In this document: positions 52,128 through 61,341 of the stretch, piece after piece
Layout of the letters: every line of letters begins with the position of its first letter
Numbering within the stretch: position 1 is the stretch's first letter
NCBI GenBank assembly: GCA_024742455.1
Contig: JANSYL010000011.1
Span: 25,931 to 89,930, forward strand
Direction: 5' to 3'
DNA length: 64,000 nucleotides
Source of the DNA: Paracoccaceae bacterium
Lineage (GTDB): Bacteria; Pseudomonadota; Alphaproteobacteria; Rhodobacterales; Rhodobacteraceae
The notes under the pieces: generated by a model
Told to the model about the DNA's origin: nothing
Databases searched by the model: none
Seen by the model: the letters and a program-made list of their open reading frames with translations, nothing else
Program-made: the position numbers and the translations under genes

Positions 52128-53126
52128 CTAGGCCGCGCGCTGTTCCATCCGGGCCAGCGCCGTCTCCACCACCTCGGGCCCCGCCCCGTCGCGCGTGGCG
52201 TTTTCCGACAGGTGGCGCCGCCAGGCACGGGCGCCGGGCTGCCCGGCGAACAGGCCCAGCATGTGCCGCGTGATCTGGTTCAGACGCCCGCCTGCAGCCA
52301 GATGCGCCTCGATATAGGGCAGCATGCCAACCACCACCGCCTGGGCCGTCCGGTCCGGGCCGGGCGCGCCGAAGATCACCCGGTCGGCGGGCAACAGGAT
52401 ATCGGCGGGCATGTGATAGGCCGCACGCCCGATCATCACACCGGCCACTCCCCGGGCCAGATGCGCCCTCGCCTCGGCCAGGGACGCGATGCCCCCATTG
52501 ATCGAGATATGCAGGTCGGGAAAGGCGCGCACCATGTCATGGACAAGCTCATAGTCCAGCGGAGGCACGTCGCGGTTTTCCTTCGGGCTGAGACCTTCGA
52601 GCCAGGCCTTGCGCGCATGGATCGTCACCCGCCGCACGCCTGCCGCCCGGACCCTGTCCAGGAAATCAGGCAACACGGCTTCGGGCACCTGGTCATCGAC
52701 GCCGATCCGGCATTTCACCGTCACCTCGACCCGCGATGCCGCGACCATCGCGGCCACGCAATCGGCCACCAACTCAGGCCGCTCCATCAGCACCGCGCCG
52801 AAACATCCCGATTGCACCCGGTCGGACGGGCAGCCGACATTGAGGTTGATCTCGTCATACCCCCGATCTGCCCCGATCCGCGCCGCCTCGGCCAGTTGGC
52901 CCGGGTCGGACCCGCCAAGCTGCAGGGCCACGGGGTGTTCGGCCTCGTGAAAGCCCAGCAACCGGTCCCGGTCGCCATGGATCACGGCGGGGGCCGTGAC
53001 CATTTCCGTGTACAGCAACGTCCGCCCCGACATCAGCCGATGCAGATACCGACAATGACGGTCGGTCCAGTCCATCATAGGGGCACAGGATAATCTCGCT
53101 GCCTCTTTGGCTGCATTGTTAGGCAT
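52128..53126 (-). CDS. dusA: tRNA-dihydrouridine synthase A
   Basis: A 332-residue flavin enzyme that reduces U20/U20a of tRNA. Signatures are CAPMMDWTDRHCRYLHRLMSG, INLNVGCPSDRVQSGCFGAVLM (catalytic Cys), VTIHARKAWLEGLSPKENR and SINGGI. ATG 53126 follows AAGGAG. The first ~29 codons use AT-rich codons (including AGA and TTA, and CGT CAT TGT in the conserved core), while the rest uses the GC-rich codons of the genome. This patchwork fits replacement of the 5' end by an integrated element; dusA 5' ends are a known target of a class of integrases. The enzyme looks intact. Confidence 0.94.
   Translation of the reverse strand: MPNNAAKEAARLSCAPMMDWTDRHCRYLHRLMSGRTLLYTEMVTAPAVIHGDRDRLLGFHEAEHPVALQLGGSDPGQLAEAARIGADRGYDEINLNVGCPSDRVQSGCFGAVLMERPELVADCVAAMVAASRVEVTVKCRIGVDDQVPEAVLPDFLDRVRAAGVRRVTIHARKAWLEGLSPKENRDVPPLDYELVHDMVRAFPDLHISINGGIASLAEARAHLARGVAGVMIGRAAYHMPADILLPADRVIFGAPGPDRTAQAVVVGMLPYIEAHLAAGGRLNQITRHMLGLFAGQPGARAWRRHLSENATRDGAGPEVVETALARMEQRAA
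53049..53078. other. Candidate dusA attachment core at the island border
   Basis: This stretch encodes the conserved MMDWTDRHCR of DusA. In many bacteria the dusA-associated integrases recombine within this part of the gene and regenerate it. The AT-shifted codons here and the change of base composition to the right fit an att site. No integrase is adjacent and no second copy of the core was seen in the window, so the assignment is inferred. Confidence 0.4.
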
Positions 53127-53446
53127 ACAGCGTTCTCCTTGGGCCCGTCAGCACTGGAAACGGAACCACGGTGCACATCATACGCACGCGGAAGATGATC
53201 TGCCACCCTACCCCGCACAAAGACAGGCGAACGGCGGTGATTGCGCGGGGCCTTAAGAGGAGCAGGTCAGCAGCTAACGACTTGGCGGGTATGTCCACTC
53301 CTCTATCGGTTAGAATGTTTATGGAGGTTTCCAACGTGCAGCCACAAGTGACGCTGGCTTCGGGCTCTTTTGGCAAGACACTTATCGGTGCCCAATCCAC
53401 GAAGAGTCCTAATTTTGTTTAAGAATGACTGGATATCCATGGAAAA
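53127..53446. other. AT-richer gap between dusA and the island genes, no confident gene
   Basis: This 320-base stretch has short open frames on both strands (83 and 93 codons, overlapping each other). Neither has a convincing ribosome binding site or resembles a known family, so none is called. It holds the dusA promoter and presumably the 3' end of the FAD-oxidoreductase transcript. It could be the scar of a deleted integrase or recombination gene. Confidence 0.45.
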
Positions 53447-54763
53447 TCAGGAAGCCACCAGTTTCCGATCGGCGATTCCGGCCAGCCCTTGCCGGACCAG
53501 TTCGGCAGCCAGTGCCGCGCCATCCACTTCCTGGACCCGCAAAGCGCCCTCTAGTGCCATCGCTGCAGCTACACCTGTCGCCTGCCCCATCGCCATGCAT
53601 TGCGGCATGCCCCGGACCGAGGCAAAGGCGACCGGATCGGCACAGATGAGGCGACCGGCGAACAGCAGATTCTCGATAGTTTCGGGGACCAGCGCGCGGA
53701 ACGGGATGGTGTAATAGGCACCCTGGTCGACTGCCGCCTCATGGGTCATCTCGGCGCTGTCGCGCATCACATCGTCGATCGGGTTGTCGCAGGCGGCGAT
53801 ACCGTCCGCGAACTTGGTCCCTCTCGTGATGTCCTCACCGGTGATGCGATAGAGCGCTTGCAGCTTTCGGGTTTCACGCACGCCAACCGTAGGGCCGAGC
53901 CCCCACATCTGCGCTTCCTCGAAGCCGGGCACATCCTCGACCAGAAAACGCGCCACCTGGTGGCAGCGGCGGCGGCCCTCTTGCGTGGCACGGGTGACGG
54001 CCGCCGGGTCGGTGCCGTCGACGCCCCGGATGGTCACGGTGTTGCAGAACACGGTGCCGGGGTGGAAGCCATGCATCAGGTAGAGCTTGTGCAAATCGGG
54101 GTGCAGCCGCCCTTCGGCGATGCCACGTGCGGCGAAGCGGCGGAAATATGGGTCGCCCTCGGCAAAGACGGCCTGCGTATCGGCACCGACCATGTGAAAG
54201 GTCAGGCTGACGGCCATCATGTTGCCCCGGTCGTCCCCCAAGCTGTAGGGCACACCAGCGCGTGCGGACAGATCGCCATCGCCGGAACAATCGATCACCA
54301 TGCGCGGGAGAAAGCGCAGCGGCCCCAGTCTGTCTTGCGCCGAAACCGCGCCGATCCGCTTGCCGGCCATTTCGGGCAGGCCCGAGAAGCTGTTCAGATG
54401 AAGGATGACGCCCGCCTGATCCAACATTTCGAGCATGACCAGCGTTGCGGCCTCATGGTCGTATTGAACCTCAGGGCCGAAGTTTTCCAGAGCGCAAGGA
54501 CGGACCTCGGCAGCGGGCGGCGTCATTGCTGACAGCCTGCCCGTCAGCTCGGCAAAGATGCCGCCGATGCTGTGGCCCAGCGGATAGCCGCCGCCCCAGG
54601 GCATGCCAGGACAGGAGGCCATGACCCCGCCGATCTTGGGCCCGGCCTCCACCAGCCGTACGCGCAGCCCGGCGCGCGCCGCCGCGAGCGCCGCGGCGAA
54701 CCCGGCGGTTCCGCCACCCACCACCAGCACATCGGTTTCGATCTCACGTGTCAGCTCTGTCAT
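53447..54763 (-). CDS. FAD-dependent oxidoreductase (FAD_oxidored family), first of a pair
   Basis: A 438-residue soluble flavoprotein. The dinucleotide motif is VLVVGGGTAGFAAALAAARAG (about 12-32), followed by EAGPKIGGVMASCPGMPWGGGY. VIDCSGDGDLSARAGVPYSLGDD and the C-terminal LLFAGRLICADPVAFASVRGMPQCMAMGQATGVAAAMAL, with the second FAD contact, mark PF12831-type enzymes. It begins two bases after the stop of the second FAD protein, and they share the same order of motifs, so they probably arose by duplication and may work together. Substrate unknown. It is the last gene of the catabolic operon. Confidence 0.87.
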   Translation of the reverse strand: MTELTREIETDVLVVGGGTAGFAAALAAARAGLRVRLVEAGPKIGGVMASCPGMPWGGGYPLGHSIGGIFAELTGRLSAMTPPAAEVRPCALENFGPEVQYDHEAATLVMLEMLDQAGVILHLNSFSGLPEMAGKRIGAVSAQDRLGPLRFLPRMVIDCSGDGDLSARAGVPYSLGDDRGNMMAVSLTFHMVGADTQAVFAEGDPYFRRFAARGIAEGRLHPDLHKLYLMHGFHPGTVFCNTVTIRGVDGTDPAAVTRATQEGRRRCHQVARFLVEDVPGFEEAQMWGLGPTVGVRETRKLQALYRITGEDITRGTKFADGIAACDNPIDDVMRDSAEMTHEAAVDQGAYYTIPFRALVPETIENLLFAGRLICADPVAFASVRGMPQCMAMGQATGVAAAMALEGALRVQEVDGAALAAELVRQGLAGIADRKLVAS

Positions 54764-54765
54764 GA

Positions 54766-56166
54766 TCAGGCGATCCCTACGCCCTGGCGCACCAGTTCAG
54801 CCTGAACGCCCGCCATGTCGACCTCTGCCAATTCGCGGCCCGACCGGACGGCCAGCGCCGCAGCCACGCCTGCGCCCTGCCCCACAACCGCGCAGCAGGC
54901 CATATTGCGCGTCGCGGCATGGGCGATCCGGTCGCCGCCGATGGCGCGGCCCGCCACCAGCAAGCCCTTGACCTTTCCCGGCAGCATCGCCCGGTAGGGG
55001 ATCTGCATGTAGCGCCCGGTGGTCGGTATGATCAGCACGCCATAGCCGTCGATGAACTCGGGGTAGATGCCGACGGAATCCTCGAACCGGCCCTGCTGGC
55101 GCACGTCGGCTTCGGTGATGTTGTAGGCCGCATCGATCTTGCGCGTGTCGCGGATACCGATGGTCATGCCAAAGTTGCGCAGCCGCACGCCGGCGCAGCC
55201 CGGCATGAAGCGGCGCAGCGCCTCGATGGCCAGCGTGGCCTGTTTACGCCCCTCGATTTCTCCCTGCGTCAGGCTGTCGGGGTCGGTGCCGTCCACCCCC
55301 GCCAGATGGACGAGGTTCATGTAGGTCAGCTCGCCGGTGTCGTGCATCGCGCCCCATGTCCCGGCGATGGTGTTCAGATGCGGCGGGATCACGCCCGCCT
55401 CGATGGCCTTGGCAAAGGGTTTCTTGAGAAAGGGCGAGAACATGTCGTCCTCTTTCCCATCGGTTTCCACCCTCCATTCGCCGGTGGACCAGTCCTTGTA
55501 GGTCTGCGGGTCGCGGCGTACCTCGGTCAAGAAGGCGGCCTTGTCCACACCGGCCAGGTGGAACATCACACTGGCGGCCTGCATATGTTCGGCGGGCGTC
55601 TTGTGGGTGGGTGCACCGGCCCGGTGTGCCACGTCGGCGTCGCCCGTGGCGTCGATCACGACACGGGACAGAATCGCTTCGCGCCCGGCCTTCGACTCGA
55701 CGATGATCCCGGCGATGCGGTCGCCCTCCATCACCGGGGCCACGAACTGGCGGTGTAGCATGGGGTGAATGCCTGCCTCTTGCACAAGCCGATCGGCCAC
55801 CAGCTTGAAGCCCTCGCTGTCGATCTCGTAACTCAGCGACTGGCTTTCGGGCACGGCGGCGCCCATGTCGCGCGCACGGTCTTCGAATTCGCGTCCGATA
55901 CCGCCTGCCTCGACTGTGGCCTCGTGGCGATACCAGGCAAAGCCCTCGACCCCCACAACGGTAATGTTGCCGCCGAAACAGCCAAAGCGTTCGACCAGAC
56001 AAACCTCGACCCCGGCCCGCGCTGCCGCAAGAGCTGCGGCAAGCCCCCCGGGGCCGGACCCGACCACAAGCACGTCCGTATTGTGGATGACCGGCGTCTG
56101 CCGGGCGGGTTCGGTGATGACCTTCATCTCGTCCTCAATGGAATGGCAATTCACACAGGGTGCCAT
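54766..56166 (-). CDS. FAD-dependent oxidoreductase (FAD_oxidored family), second of a pair, with N-terminal CxxCH
   Basis: A 466-residue flavoprotein. The Rossmann motif is VLVVGSGPGGLAAALAAARAG (about 32-52), followed by RFGCFGGNITVVGVEGF. VVIDATGDADVAHRAGAPTHK and LLVAGRAIGGDRIAHAATRNMACCAVVGQGAGVAAAL follow, as in its neighbour. ATG 56166 has AGGAG at good spacing and gives MAPCVNCHSIEDEM, which contains a CxxCH motif. There is no export signal, so covalent heme is unlikely; the cysteines may bind metal or be redox-active. A start at ATG 56127, which has GAGG upstream, would drop this segment. Substrate unknown. Confidence 0.87.
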   Translation of the reverse strand: MAPCVNCHSIEDEMKVITEPARQTPVIHNTDVLVVGSGPGGLAAALAAARAGVEVCLVERFGCFGGNITVVGVEGFAWYRHEATVEAGGIGREFEDRARDMGAAVPESQSLSYEIDSEGFKLVADRLVQEAGIHPMLHRQFVAPVMEGDRIAGIIVESKAGREAILSRVVIDATGDADVAHRAGAPTHKTPAEHMQAASVMFHLAGVDKAAFLTEVRRDPQTYKDWSTGEWRVETDGKEDDMFSPFLKKPFAKAIEAGVIPPHLNTIAGTWGAMHDTGELTYMNLVHLAGVDGTDPDSLTQGEIEGRKQATLAIEALRRFMPGCAGVRLRNFGMTIGIRDTRKIDAAYNITEADVRQQGRFEDSVGIYPEFIDGYGVLIIPTTGRYMQIPYRAMLPGKVKGLLVAGRAIGGDRIAHAATRNMACCAVVGQGAGVAAALAVRSGRELAEVDMAGVQAELVRQGVGIA

Positions 56167-56276
56167 CGACGACTCCTGCCGCGCGACTCCCGACGACACA
56201 GTCGCTCAGCTGATGCCGTTTCGGCCTCTCGGCCGCGACGCGCAAGGCCTCGATTCCGTTCATATCCTATTGTTTT

Positions 56277-57704
56277 TCATCCTAGGCCGTGCAGCGTCTT
56301 GGTTTCCAGATAGTCCTCCAACCCCATCAACCCTCCTTCTCGGCCATTGCCAGACTGCTTGTAGCCGCCGAAGGGCGACCCGTAGTTGAAGCCACCGCCG
56401 TTGATATGGATTGCCCCGGCGCGCAGCCGTCCAGCGACGCGCAGCGCGCGGTCGGGATCGCCGGTCTGCAGATAGGCAGCGAGCCCATAAGGCGTGTCGT
56501 TTGCAATAGCGATGGCCTCTGCCTCGTCATTGAACGGAATGATCACGAGCACGGGGCCGAAGATCTCTTCTTGTGCGATACGCATGTCGTTTGACACATC
56601 GGCAAAGATCGTGGGCTTTACGAACCATCCGGTCGTGACGCCCTCAGGCCTGCCAAGCCCCCCAGCCAAAAGCCTCGCCCCCTCGGCAAGACCAACCTCG
56701 ATCATGGCTTGCACCCGGTCGAATTGGATCTTGTCGAATAACGGTCCGATATGGTCTCCTTCTTGCGCGGGGTCGCCGACGGCGATGCCCTCGGCGGTTC
56801 GCTTGGCGATGCGAAGCGTGTCGTCGTAGCAGGCGCGTTCGACCAGCAGCCGGGTTGGCGCGTCGCATGACTGGCCCGTGTTGAACATGCATTCGCGCAC
56901 AGACTCCGCCACCCGTGTGTCGAGATCGCTGTCTGCGAACACTAGATTTGGCGACTTGCCGCCCAGCTCCAGCGTCACGCGCTTAACCGTTTCGGCAGCG
57001 TCGCGTGTGACGGCGATCCCGGCGCGGGTCGATCCGGTAAAGGACATCATCTGGACGTCGGGGTGACGCGACAGGGCGGCCCCCACCGTAGGGCCATCCC
57101 CGTTCACAAGGTTGAAGACCCCCGGCGGATAGCCTGCCTCGTCGATAATCTCGGCATAGACCATCGCCGAGATCGGTGTGTGTTCTGACGGTTTCAGGAC
57201 GCAGGTCGATCCTGTGGCCAGAGCCGGGATGACCTTGAGCGCAATCTGGTTCATCGGCCAGTTCCAGGGCGTGATCAGCCCGCAGGCACCGATCGGTTCA
57301 CGCAACAAAACGTCGCCGTTGGCGAGCACCTGGCGCTCATCCAGCTGTTCCAGCGCGTCGATAAAGCCTTGCAGATGGCCGATGGCCGCGTCCGCCTGGG
57401 CGGACCGCGCCATTGTGATCGGGGCACCCATCTCCATCCGCATGGCCTGCGCCAGATCCTCAAAGCGCCGTTCGGTCGCGGCCTTCAACCGATGTAGAAG
57501 ATCGAGCCTGTCTGCCTTTGACGTGGTGGAGAAGTTCACAAAACCCGCTATTGCAGCCGCCACGGCGCGATCCACGTCCTGCGCGTTGCCCATGGCAACG
57601 GTGCCGATCCGTGCCTCGGTCGCCGGGTTCAGAACCGGCAGAGTTTCGGTGGATAGAGGATCGACCCACTGCCCACCGATGTAGAATTTCGTGAGGTTTT
57701 GCAT
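56277..57704 (-). CDS. Aldehyde dehydrogenase (NAD(P)-dependent)
   Basis: A 475-residue ALDH-superfamily enzyme that oxidises an aldehyde to an acid. The oxyanion Asn is in TPWNWPMNQI, the general base Glu in LELGGKSPN, and the nucleophile Cys in NTGQSCDAPTRLL; EEIFGPVLVII and PFGGYKQSGNGREGG are also conserved. ATG 57704 follows AAGGGCGGAA; the longer frame overlaps the adh gene. It is 16 bases downstream of the iron alcohol dehydrogenase gene, which would supply its aldehyde. The exact substrate is unknown. Confidence 0.93.
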   Translation of the reverse strand: MQNLTKFYIGGQWVDPLSTETLPVLNPATEARIGTVAMGNAQDVDRAVAAAIAGFVNFSTTSKADRLDLLHRLKAATERRFEDLAQAMRMEMGAPITMARSAQADAAIGHLQGFIDALEQLDERQVLANGDVLLREPIGACGLITPWNWPMNQIALKVIPALATGSTCVLKPSEHTPISAMVYAEIIDEAGYPPGVFNLVNGDGPTVGAALSRHPDVQMMSFTGSTRAGIAVTRDAAETVKRVTLELGGKSPNLVFADSDLDTRVAESVRECMFNTGQSCDAPTRLLVERACYDDTLRIAKRTAEGIAVGDPAQEGDHIGPLFDKIQFDRVQAMIEVGLAEGARLLAGGLGRPEGVTTGWFVKPTIFADVSNDMRIAQEEIFGPVLVIIPFNDEAEAIAIANDTPYGLAAYLQTGDPDRALRVAGRLRAGAIHINGGGFNYGSPFGGYKQSGNGREGGLMGLEDYLETKTLHGLG

Positions 57705-57720
57705 TCGTTCCGCCCTTGTC

Positions 57721-58902
57721 TCAGCGCGCATGCGCGATGGCGTTTTCGATCATCGCTTGCACTTCGGCCTGTGTCGCCACACGGGGATTGGTGCGGGCGG
57801 CACTGTCTTTCAACGCCTTGTCTGCGATCCTTGCGGCACAATCCGCAGGCACGCCGATCTCACCCAGCGACTTCGGAATTTCGATCTGGTCGAGCATGGT
57901 TTCCACGGCCGCCATGAACCCTTCGACGGACGTGTCGGACAGATCCATCGCCTGGGCCATCCGGCGCACCTTTTCTTCCTGACCCGGAAGGTTGAAGCGC
58001 AGCACGACCGGCAGAAGAATGGCGTTGGTCAGGCCGTGTTGCGTGTTGAATTCGGCCCCGACCATGTGGGAAATCGCATGGACCATGCCGAGACCCTTGA
58101 GGAAAGCGATCCCGGCAAGGCTGGAGCCGACCAGCATCCCCCCCCGTGCGGTCAGGTTCTGTGGCTCTTCCACGGCGACCGGCAGCCATTTCGCGATCAG
58201 GGCCAGCCCTTCCAGCGCCAGGCCATCGCACAACGGGTTAAAGCCCGGCACGAGATAGGCCTCGATCGCATGAACCAGCGCATCCGCCCCGGTCCAGGCC
58301 GTGAGCGTGCGGGGAAGGCCAACCGTCAATTCCGGGTCCAAGAGCGCCAGAGCCGGCTTCAGGTCCGGGTGCCAGACGCAAAACTTCATGCCCTTGGCCG
58401 CGTGCGTCACCATGGCGGTGCTTTCGGTTTCGGCACCGGTCCCCGCGGTTGTCGGTATGGTGATCAGGGCCGGAAAGTCTTCGCCCTGCCCGATAACCGG
58501 CACAGGCTGTTCGAATTCAAACGCCCAGAGGTCATGATCGTTATTGGCCGTCAGGCAGATAGCCTTGCCGCCATCCATGGCGCTCCCGCCTCCGATGGCG
58601 ATGACGGAATCATGACCGCCCGCGCGGAACGCCTTGCGCCCCAATCCGATTTCGCTGTCCACCGGATTGGGGGAAATGTCCGAAAAGACAGTCGCGCTAA
58701 GCCCTTCATTCTCAAGCAAGGATTGAAGTTGACCGATAAAGGGCAAGTCACGGCTGCCGCGATCAGTCGCGATCAGCGGATTGCGGATACCAAGTTCGAT
58801 GCAGCGACGTCCCATCTCGGCCAATCGTCCCGGACCATAGGCAATCGGGACAGGAAAGTCCCAGTCGTGTGCGGACAGCATCGTCGGATCATCTGTTTTC
58901 AT
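57721..58902 (-). CDS. Iron-containing alcohol dehydrogenase
   Basis: A 393-residue group III dehydrogenase. The NAD-binding region is VIAIGGGSAMDGGKA (about 100-114), the phosphate site ITIPTTAGTGAETESTAMV, and the metal site uses the Asp in LPRTLTAWTGADALVHAIEAY and the histidines in GMVHAISHMVGAEFNTQHG. Members oxidise or reduce alcohols, lactaldehyde, 1,3-propanediol, or maleylacetate. It is the first gene of the minus-strand operon and diverges from the enolase-family gene; the 198-base gap holds a palindrome. Substrate unknown. Confidence 0.92.
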   Translation of the reverse strand: MKTDDPTMLSAHDWDFPVPIAYGPGRLAEMGRRCIELGIRNPLIATDRGSRDLPFIGQLQSLLENEGLSATVFSDISPNPVDSEIGLGRKAFRAGGHDSVIAIGGGSAMDGGKAICLTANNDHDLWAFEFEQPVPVIGQGEDFPALITIPTTAGTGAETESTAMVTHAAKGMKFCVWHPDLKPALALLDPELTVGLPRTLTAWTGADALVHAIEAYLVPGFNPLCDGLALEGLALIAKWLPVAVEEPQNLTARGGMLVGSSLAGIAFLKGLGMVHAISHMVGAEFNTQHGLTNAILLPVVLRFNLPGQEEKVRRMAQAMDLSDTSVEGFMAAVETMLDQIEIPKSLGEIGVPADCAARIADKALKDSAARTNPRVATQAEVQAMIENAIAHAR

Positions 58903-59047
58903 TGTCCTTGGGTCCTCTTGAGAAGCGCGGGGCGCCTGTATGGGGTGAAAGGAGGGGCCATTACCCTGGGCCGAAACCGAGGGCTGACTGGTGCTTTCGG
59001 CTCCAAACGTTTGTCACATGGCAGACCATCAAACTTACTTATTGCTC

Positions 59048-59072
59048 AAAAACTGACCGTAGGTTAGTTTTT
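59048..59072. promoter_or_regulatory. 25-bp palindromic operator in the island's divergent promoter
   Basis: AAAAACTGACC (59048-59058) and GGTTAGTTTTT (59062-59072) are complementary at 10 of 11 positions with GTA between. It lies 28 bases before the ATG of the enolase-family gene and about 150 bases upstream of the adh start. The half AAACTGACCG recurs with one change at 62104-62113 (AAACTTACCG), just upstream of the TetR-family gene. It is most simply the binding site of that BetI-like regulator. Confidence 0.6.
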
Positions 59073-59100
59073 TTGAAGTTTCAATATCTGGAGGCAACAG

Positions 59101-60300
59101 ATGCAGCGACTTGCCGATCGCCCCTTGGCCCCATCCTCTTTAAATCGGCAAGCGCTCTCCGGGGTCGCAGACGTCGTGCTGGCGCAGATCGAGACCTGGA
59201 TCACCGCCCCGGCAAAGGGCGGCGGAGGATGGAGTGAGGTAAAACCCTGCCTGTTGCTTCGCGTCATAACGCAGAGCGGAACAGAAGGATGGGGCGAGGC
59301 ATTTGTTCTGCCCTGTCGCGAGAAAGCCGTCGCAGAGATCATTCATGCACTTGGCCAAGCAACGGCTTCGCTGCAATCTGCCTCTCCTTGGGCGTTTCGC
59401 GCCATGGCACTTGAGATCGCGTCGAAACATCGTGGCCTGGACTTCTCTGCCGCAACGAGCGCGTTGGAAATGGCATTGTGGGACATTCACGCAAAGCTTG
59501 CGGAGAAACCGCTTTGCGACCTTCTTGGCGGGGATCACAGGACGCCCCTGCCGATATACGCAAATATCTGGAGCGACACACAATGGGACGTCGGTTCCTT
59601 GGCTATTCGGGCCTTCGATCTGGTCACTCAGGGATACACGGCGGTCAAAATCCATCCCATGCTGAACCATTCGGCACCGCAGGCCGTGGACGTTGTGCGG
59701 CACGTGCGCGATGCCATCGGCGATGAGATGCATCTCATGGTTGACATGGACAGCCAAGACGACCCGGAGTTGTCGCTGTTTGTTGCTGAGCGGATCGAAG
59801 AATACCGTCCCTACTGGTTTGAAGAGCCGGTCGACGGTCAAGACATCGCGGCCCTGTCAAGGCTGCGCAAGACCACGCGAATCCGGATCGTGACCGGTGA
59901 AAAGAACTGTGGTCTTCCGCACTTCCGTTCGGTTCTGGCGGCCGACGGGGCAGATATCCTGAACCCTGACATTGCCGGTATGGGCGGCATTCTGGATATG
60001 CTCGAGCTTGCCGAGATGGCCCACCGCCAAGATGTCAGAATCTCTCCGCATTGCTGGAACTCAATGACGGTTGCGGCGGCAGCGATGCTGCATGTCTGCG
60101 CGGCGATCCCAAACGCCGAGATGGCAGAGATATACCCGGAATACATTGAACCCGGTACCGGGTACGCGACCACCGGTTTTCGCGTGGACGGCACGCATGC
60201 TCATCTGTCCGGACGGCCCGGGCTTGGTGTCGAGATAGACACGGGCGCCTTGCGCAAACTTTCCGAACATTTTCAATCAAGTCGTCCGACTGCGGGATGA
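59101..60300 (+). CDS. Enolase-superfamily enzyme, mandelate racemase subgroup
   Basis: A 399-residue enzyme. Catalytic and metal residues can be placed: K183 and H185 in TAVKIHPML, metal ligands D215 (MVDMDSQ), E241 or E242 (WFEEPVDG) and E267 (TGEKNCG), and the His-Asp dyad H317 (ISPHCWNS) with D290 (NPDIAGMGG). The His-Asp dyad places it in the mandelate racemase subgroup, whose members dehydrate sugar acids or racemise 2-hydroxy acids and betaines. ATG 59101 follows TGGAGG. It diverges from the adh operon and shares its operator. The substrate is not known. Confidence 0.92.
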   Translation: MQRLADRPLAPSSLNRQALSGVADVVLAQIETWITAPAKGGGGWSEVKPCLLLRVITQSGTEGWGEAFVLPCREKAVAEIIHALGQATASLQSASPWAFRAMALEIASKHRGLDFSAATSALEMALWDIHAKLAEKPLCDLLGGDHRTPLPIYANIWSDTQWDVGSLAIRAFDLVTQGYTAVKIHPMLNHSAPQAVDVVRHVRDAIGDEMHLMVDMDSQDDPELSLFVAERIEEYRPYWFEEPVDGQDIAALSRLRKTTRIRIVTGEKNCGLPHFRSVLAADGADILNPDIAGMGGILDMLELAEMAHRQDVRISPHCWNSMTVAAAAMLHVCAAIPNAEMAEIYPEYIEPGTGYATTGFRVDGTHAHLSGRPGLGVEIDTGALRKLSEHFQSSRPTAG

Positions 60301-60429
60301 TCGACACGATGGCCCCAAGGCCTAAACCACAGATCCGCACCTAAGCATTTCATGACCACTCGTCATTTGTCCTTCAAACGCAAGTCAATCGCCTTTGGCC
60401 GACAGGCACAATACCAACGGGATCCAATC

Positions 60430-61338
60430 ATGTCGCCCTTCCCACATCTCAGCGACGCGGCCCTGAACTTTCTCGATCAAGGCGTCCGAGCAAGAGACAG
60501 ATCGGCGCGAAACCTACCCGCCTTGCGGGCAAAAGCGAAGGCGTTGGCCAAGGCCAAAGCTCCACGCATATGTCGGGAGCATGGCGTTAAGCTAGATGAT
60601 GTCACACTGGGCGGGGTGTGCTGCCTGGACGTGCGCCCGGGCACCCTGCGGGTCGACTGGCCCATACTCTATGGTTTTGGCGGAGGCATGGTCGAAGGAA
60701 GCCCGATCGAAGACCTGCCGATCATAGCCCCAATTTCGGCCCGGACCGGTGCAAGGGTCATTGTGCCGGACTACCGGCTGGCACCCGAACATCCCTGGCC
60801 GGCAGCGGTTGACGATGGCTTTGCGGTCTACCGGGCCCTCGCCGACCGGCCCTTTGCCATCGTGGGGGAGTCTGCAGGGGGAAACCTGTCGCTTGTCTGG
60901 ATGCTGAAAGCGAAAGCCGAAGCTTTGCGCTTGCCCGATGCGGCCGCCCTCCTGTCGCCATGGTGCGACTTGAGCAACGCAGGCGAAAGCCTGACCTTCA
61001 ACGATGGCCGCGACCCCACATTGACGCGGCGCAACTCGGATATGGCGGCGAGCTATTATGCTGGGACCAACAATGTGGATCAGCCATTGATTTCACCGAT
61101 CAACGGCATGTTCGATTCCAGTTTTCCTGCGGTCCTGATCAGCACTGGAACCCGCGACCTGCTGCTAAGCCAAGCGGTTCAGCTATCACAACGGCTGCGC
61201 GACAGCGGAGCGAGGGTCGATCTGCAAGTGTGGGAAGGTCTTTGGCACGTCTTTGAATGGTATGAAGACTTGCCCGAGGCGCAACAGTCCATCCGTCAGA
61301 TCGCAGACCACCTGACCCGTGTCATGGCCGGTGACTGA
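60430..61338 (+). CDS. Alpha/beta hydrolase, HSL-like, with altered oxyanion motif
   Basis: A 302-residue esterase-like protein of the hormone-sensitive-lipase type. The nucleophile S148 is in VGESAGGN, the acid in STGTRDLLL, and the catalytic His in WEGLWHVFEWY. The usual HGGG oxyanion motif appears as FGGG at 83-86 (ILYGFGGGMVEGSP), so His is replaced by Phe. VPDYRLAPEHPWPAAVDD is typical. ATG 60430 is chosen over 60352 because GGGA precedes it and the domain begins soon after. It follows the enolase-family gene by 129 bases and probably shares its promoter. Substrate unknown. Confidence 0.88.
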   Translation: MSPFPHLSDAALNFLDQGVRARDRSARNLPALRAKAKALAKAKAPRICREHGVKLDDVTLGGVCCLDVRPGTLRVDWPILYGFGGGMVEGSPIEDLPIIAPISARTGARVIVPDYRLAPEHPWPAAVDDGFAVYRALADRPFAIVGESAGGNLSLVWMLKAKAEALRLPDAAALLSPWCDLSNAGESLTFNDGRDPTLTRRNSDMAASYYAGTNNVDQPLISPINGMFDSSFPAVLISTGTRDLLLSQAVQLSQRLRDSGARVDLQVWEGLWHVFEWYEDLPEAQQSIRQIADHLTRVMAGD

Positions 61339-61341
61339 CCA

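Noticed and set aside
53119..53422. Two short overlapping frames (93 codons minus, 83 codons plus) in the dusA-FAD gap
   Set aside because: They overlap each other, lack ribosome binding sites and match no family that I recognise. One could be a relic, but neither is supported.
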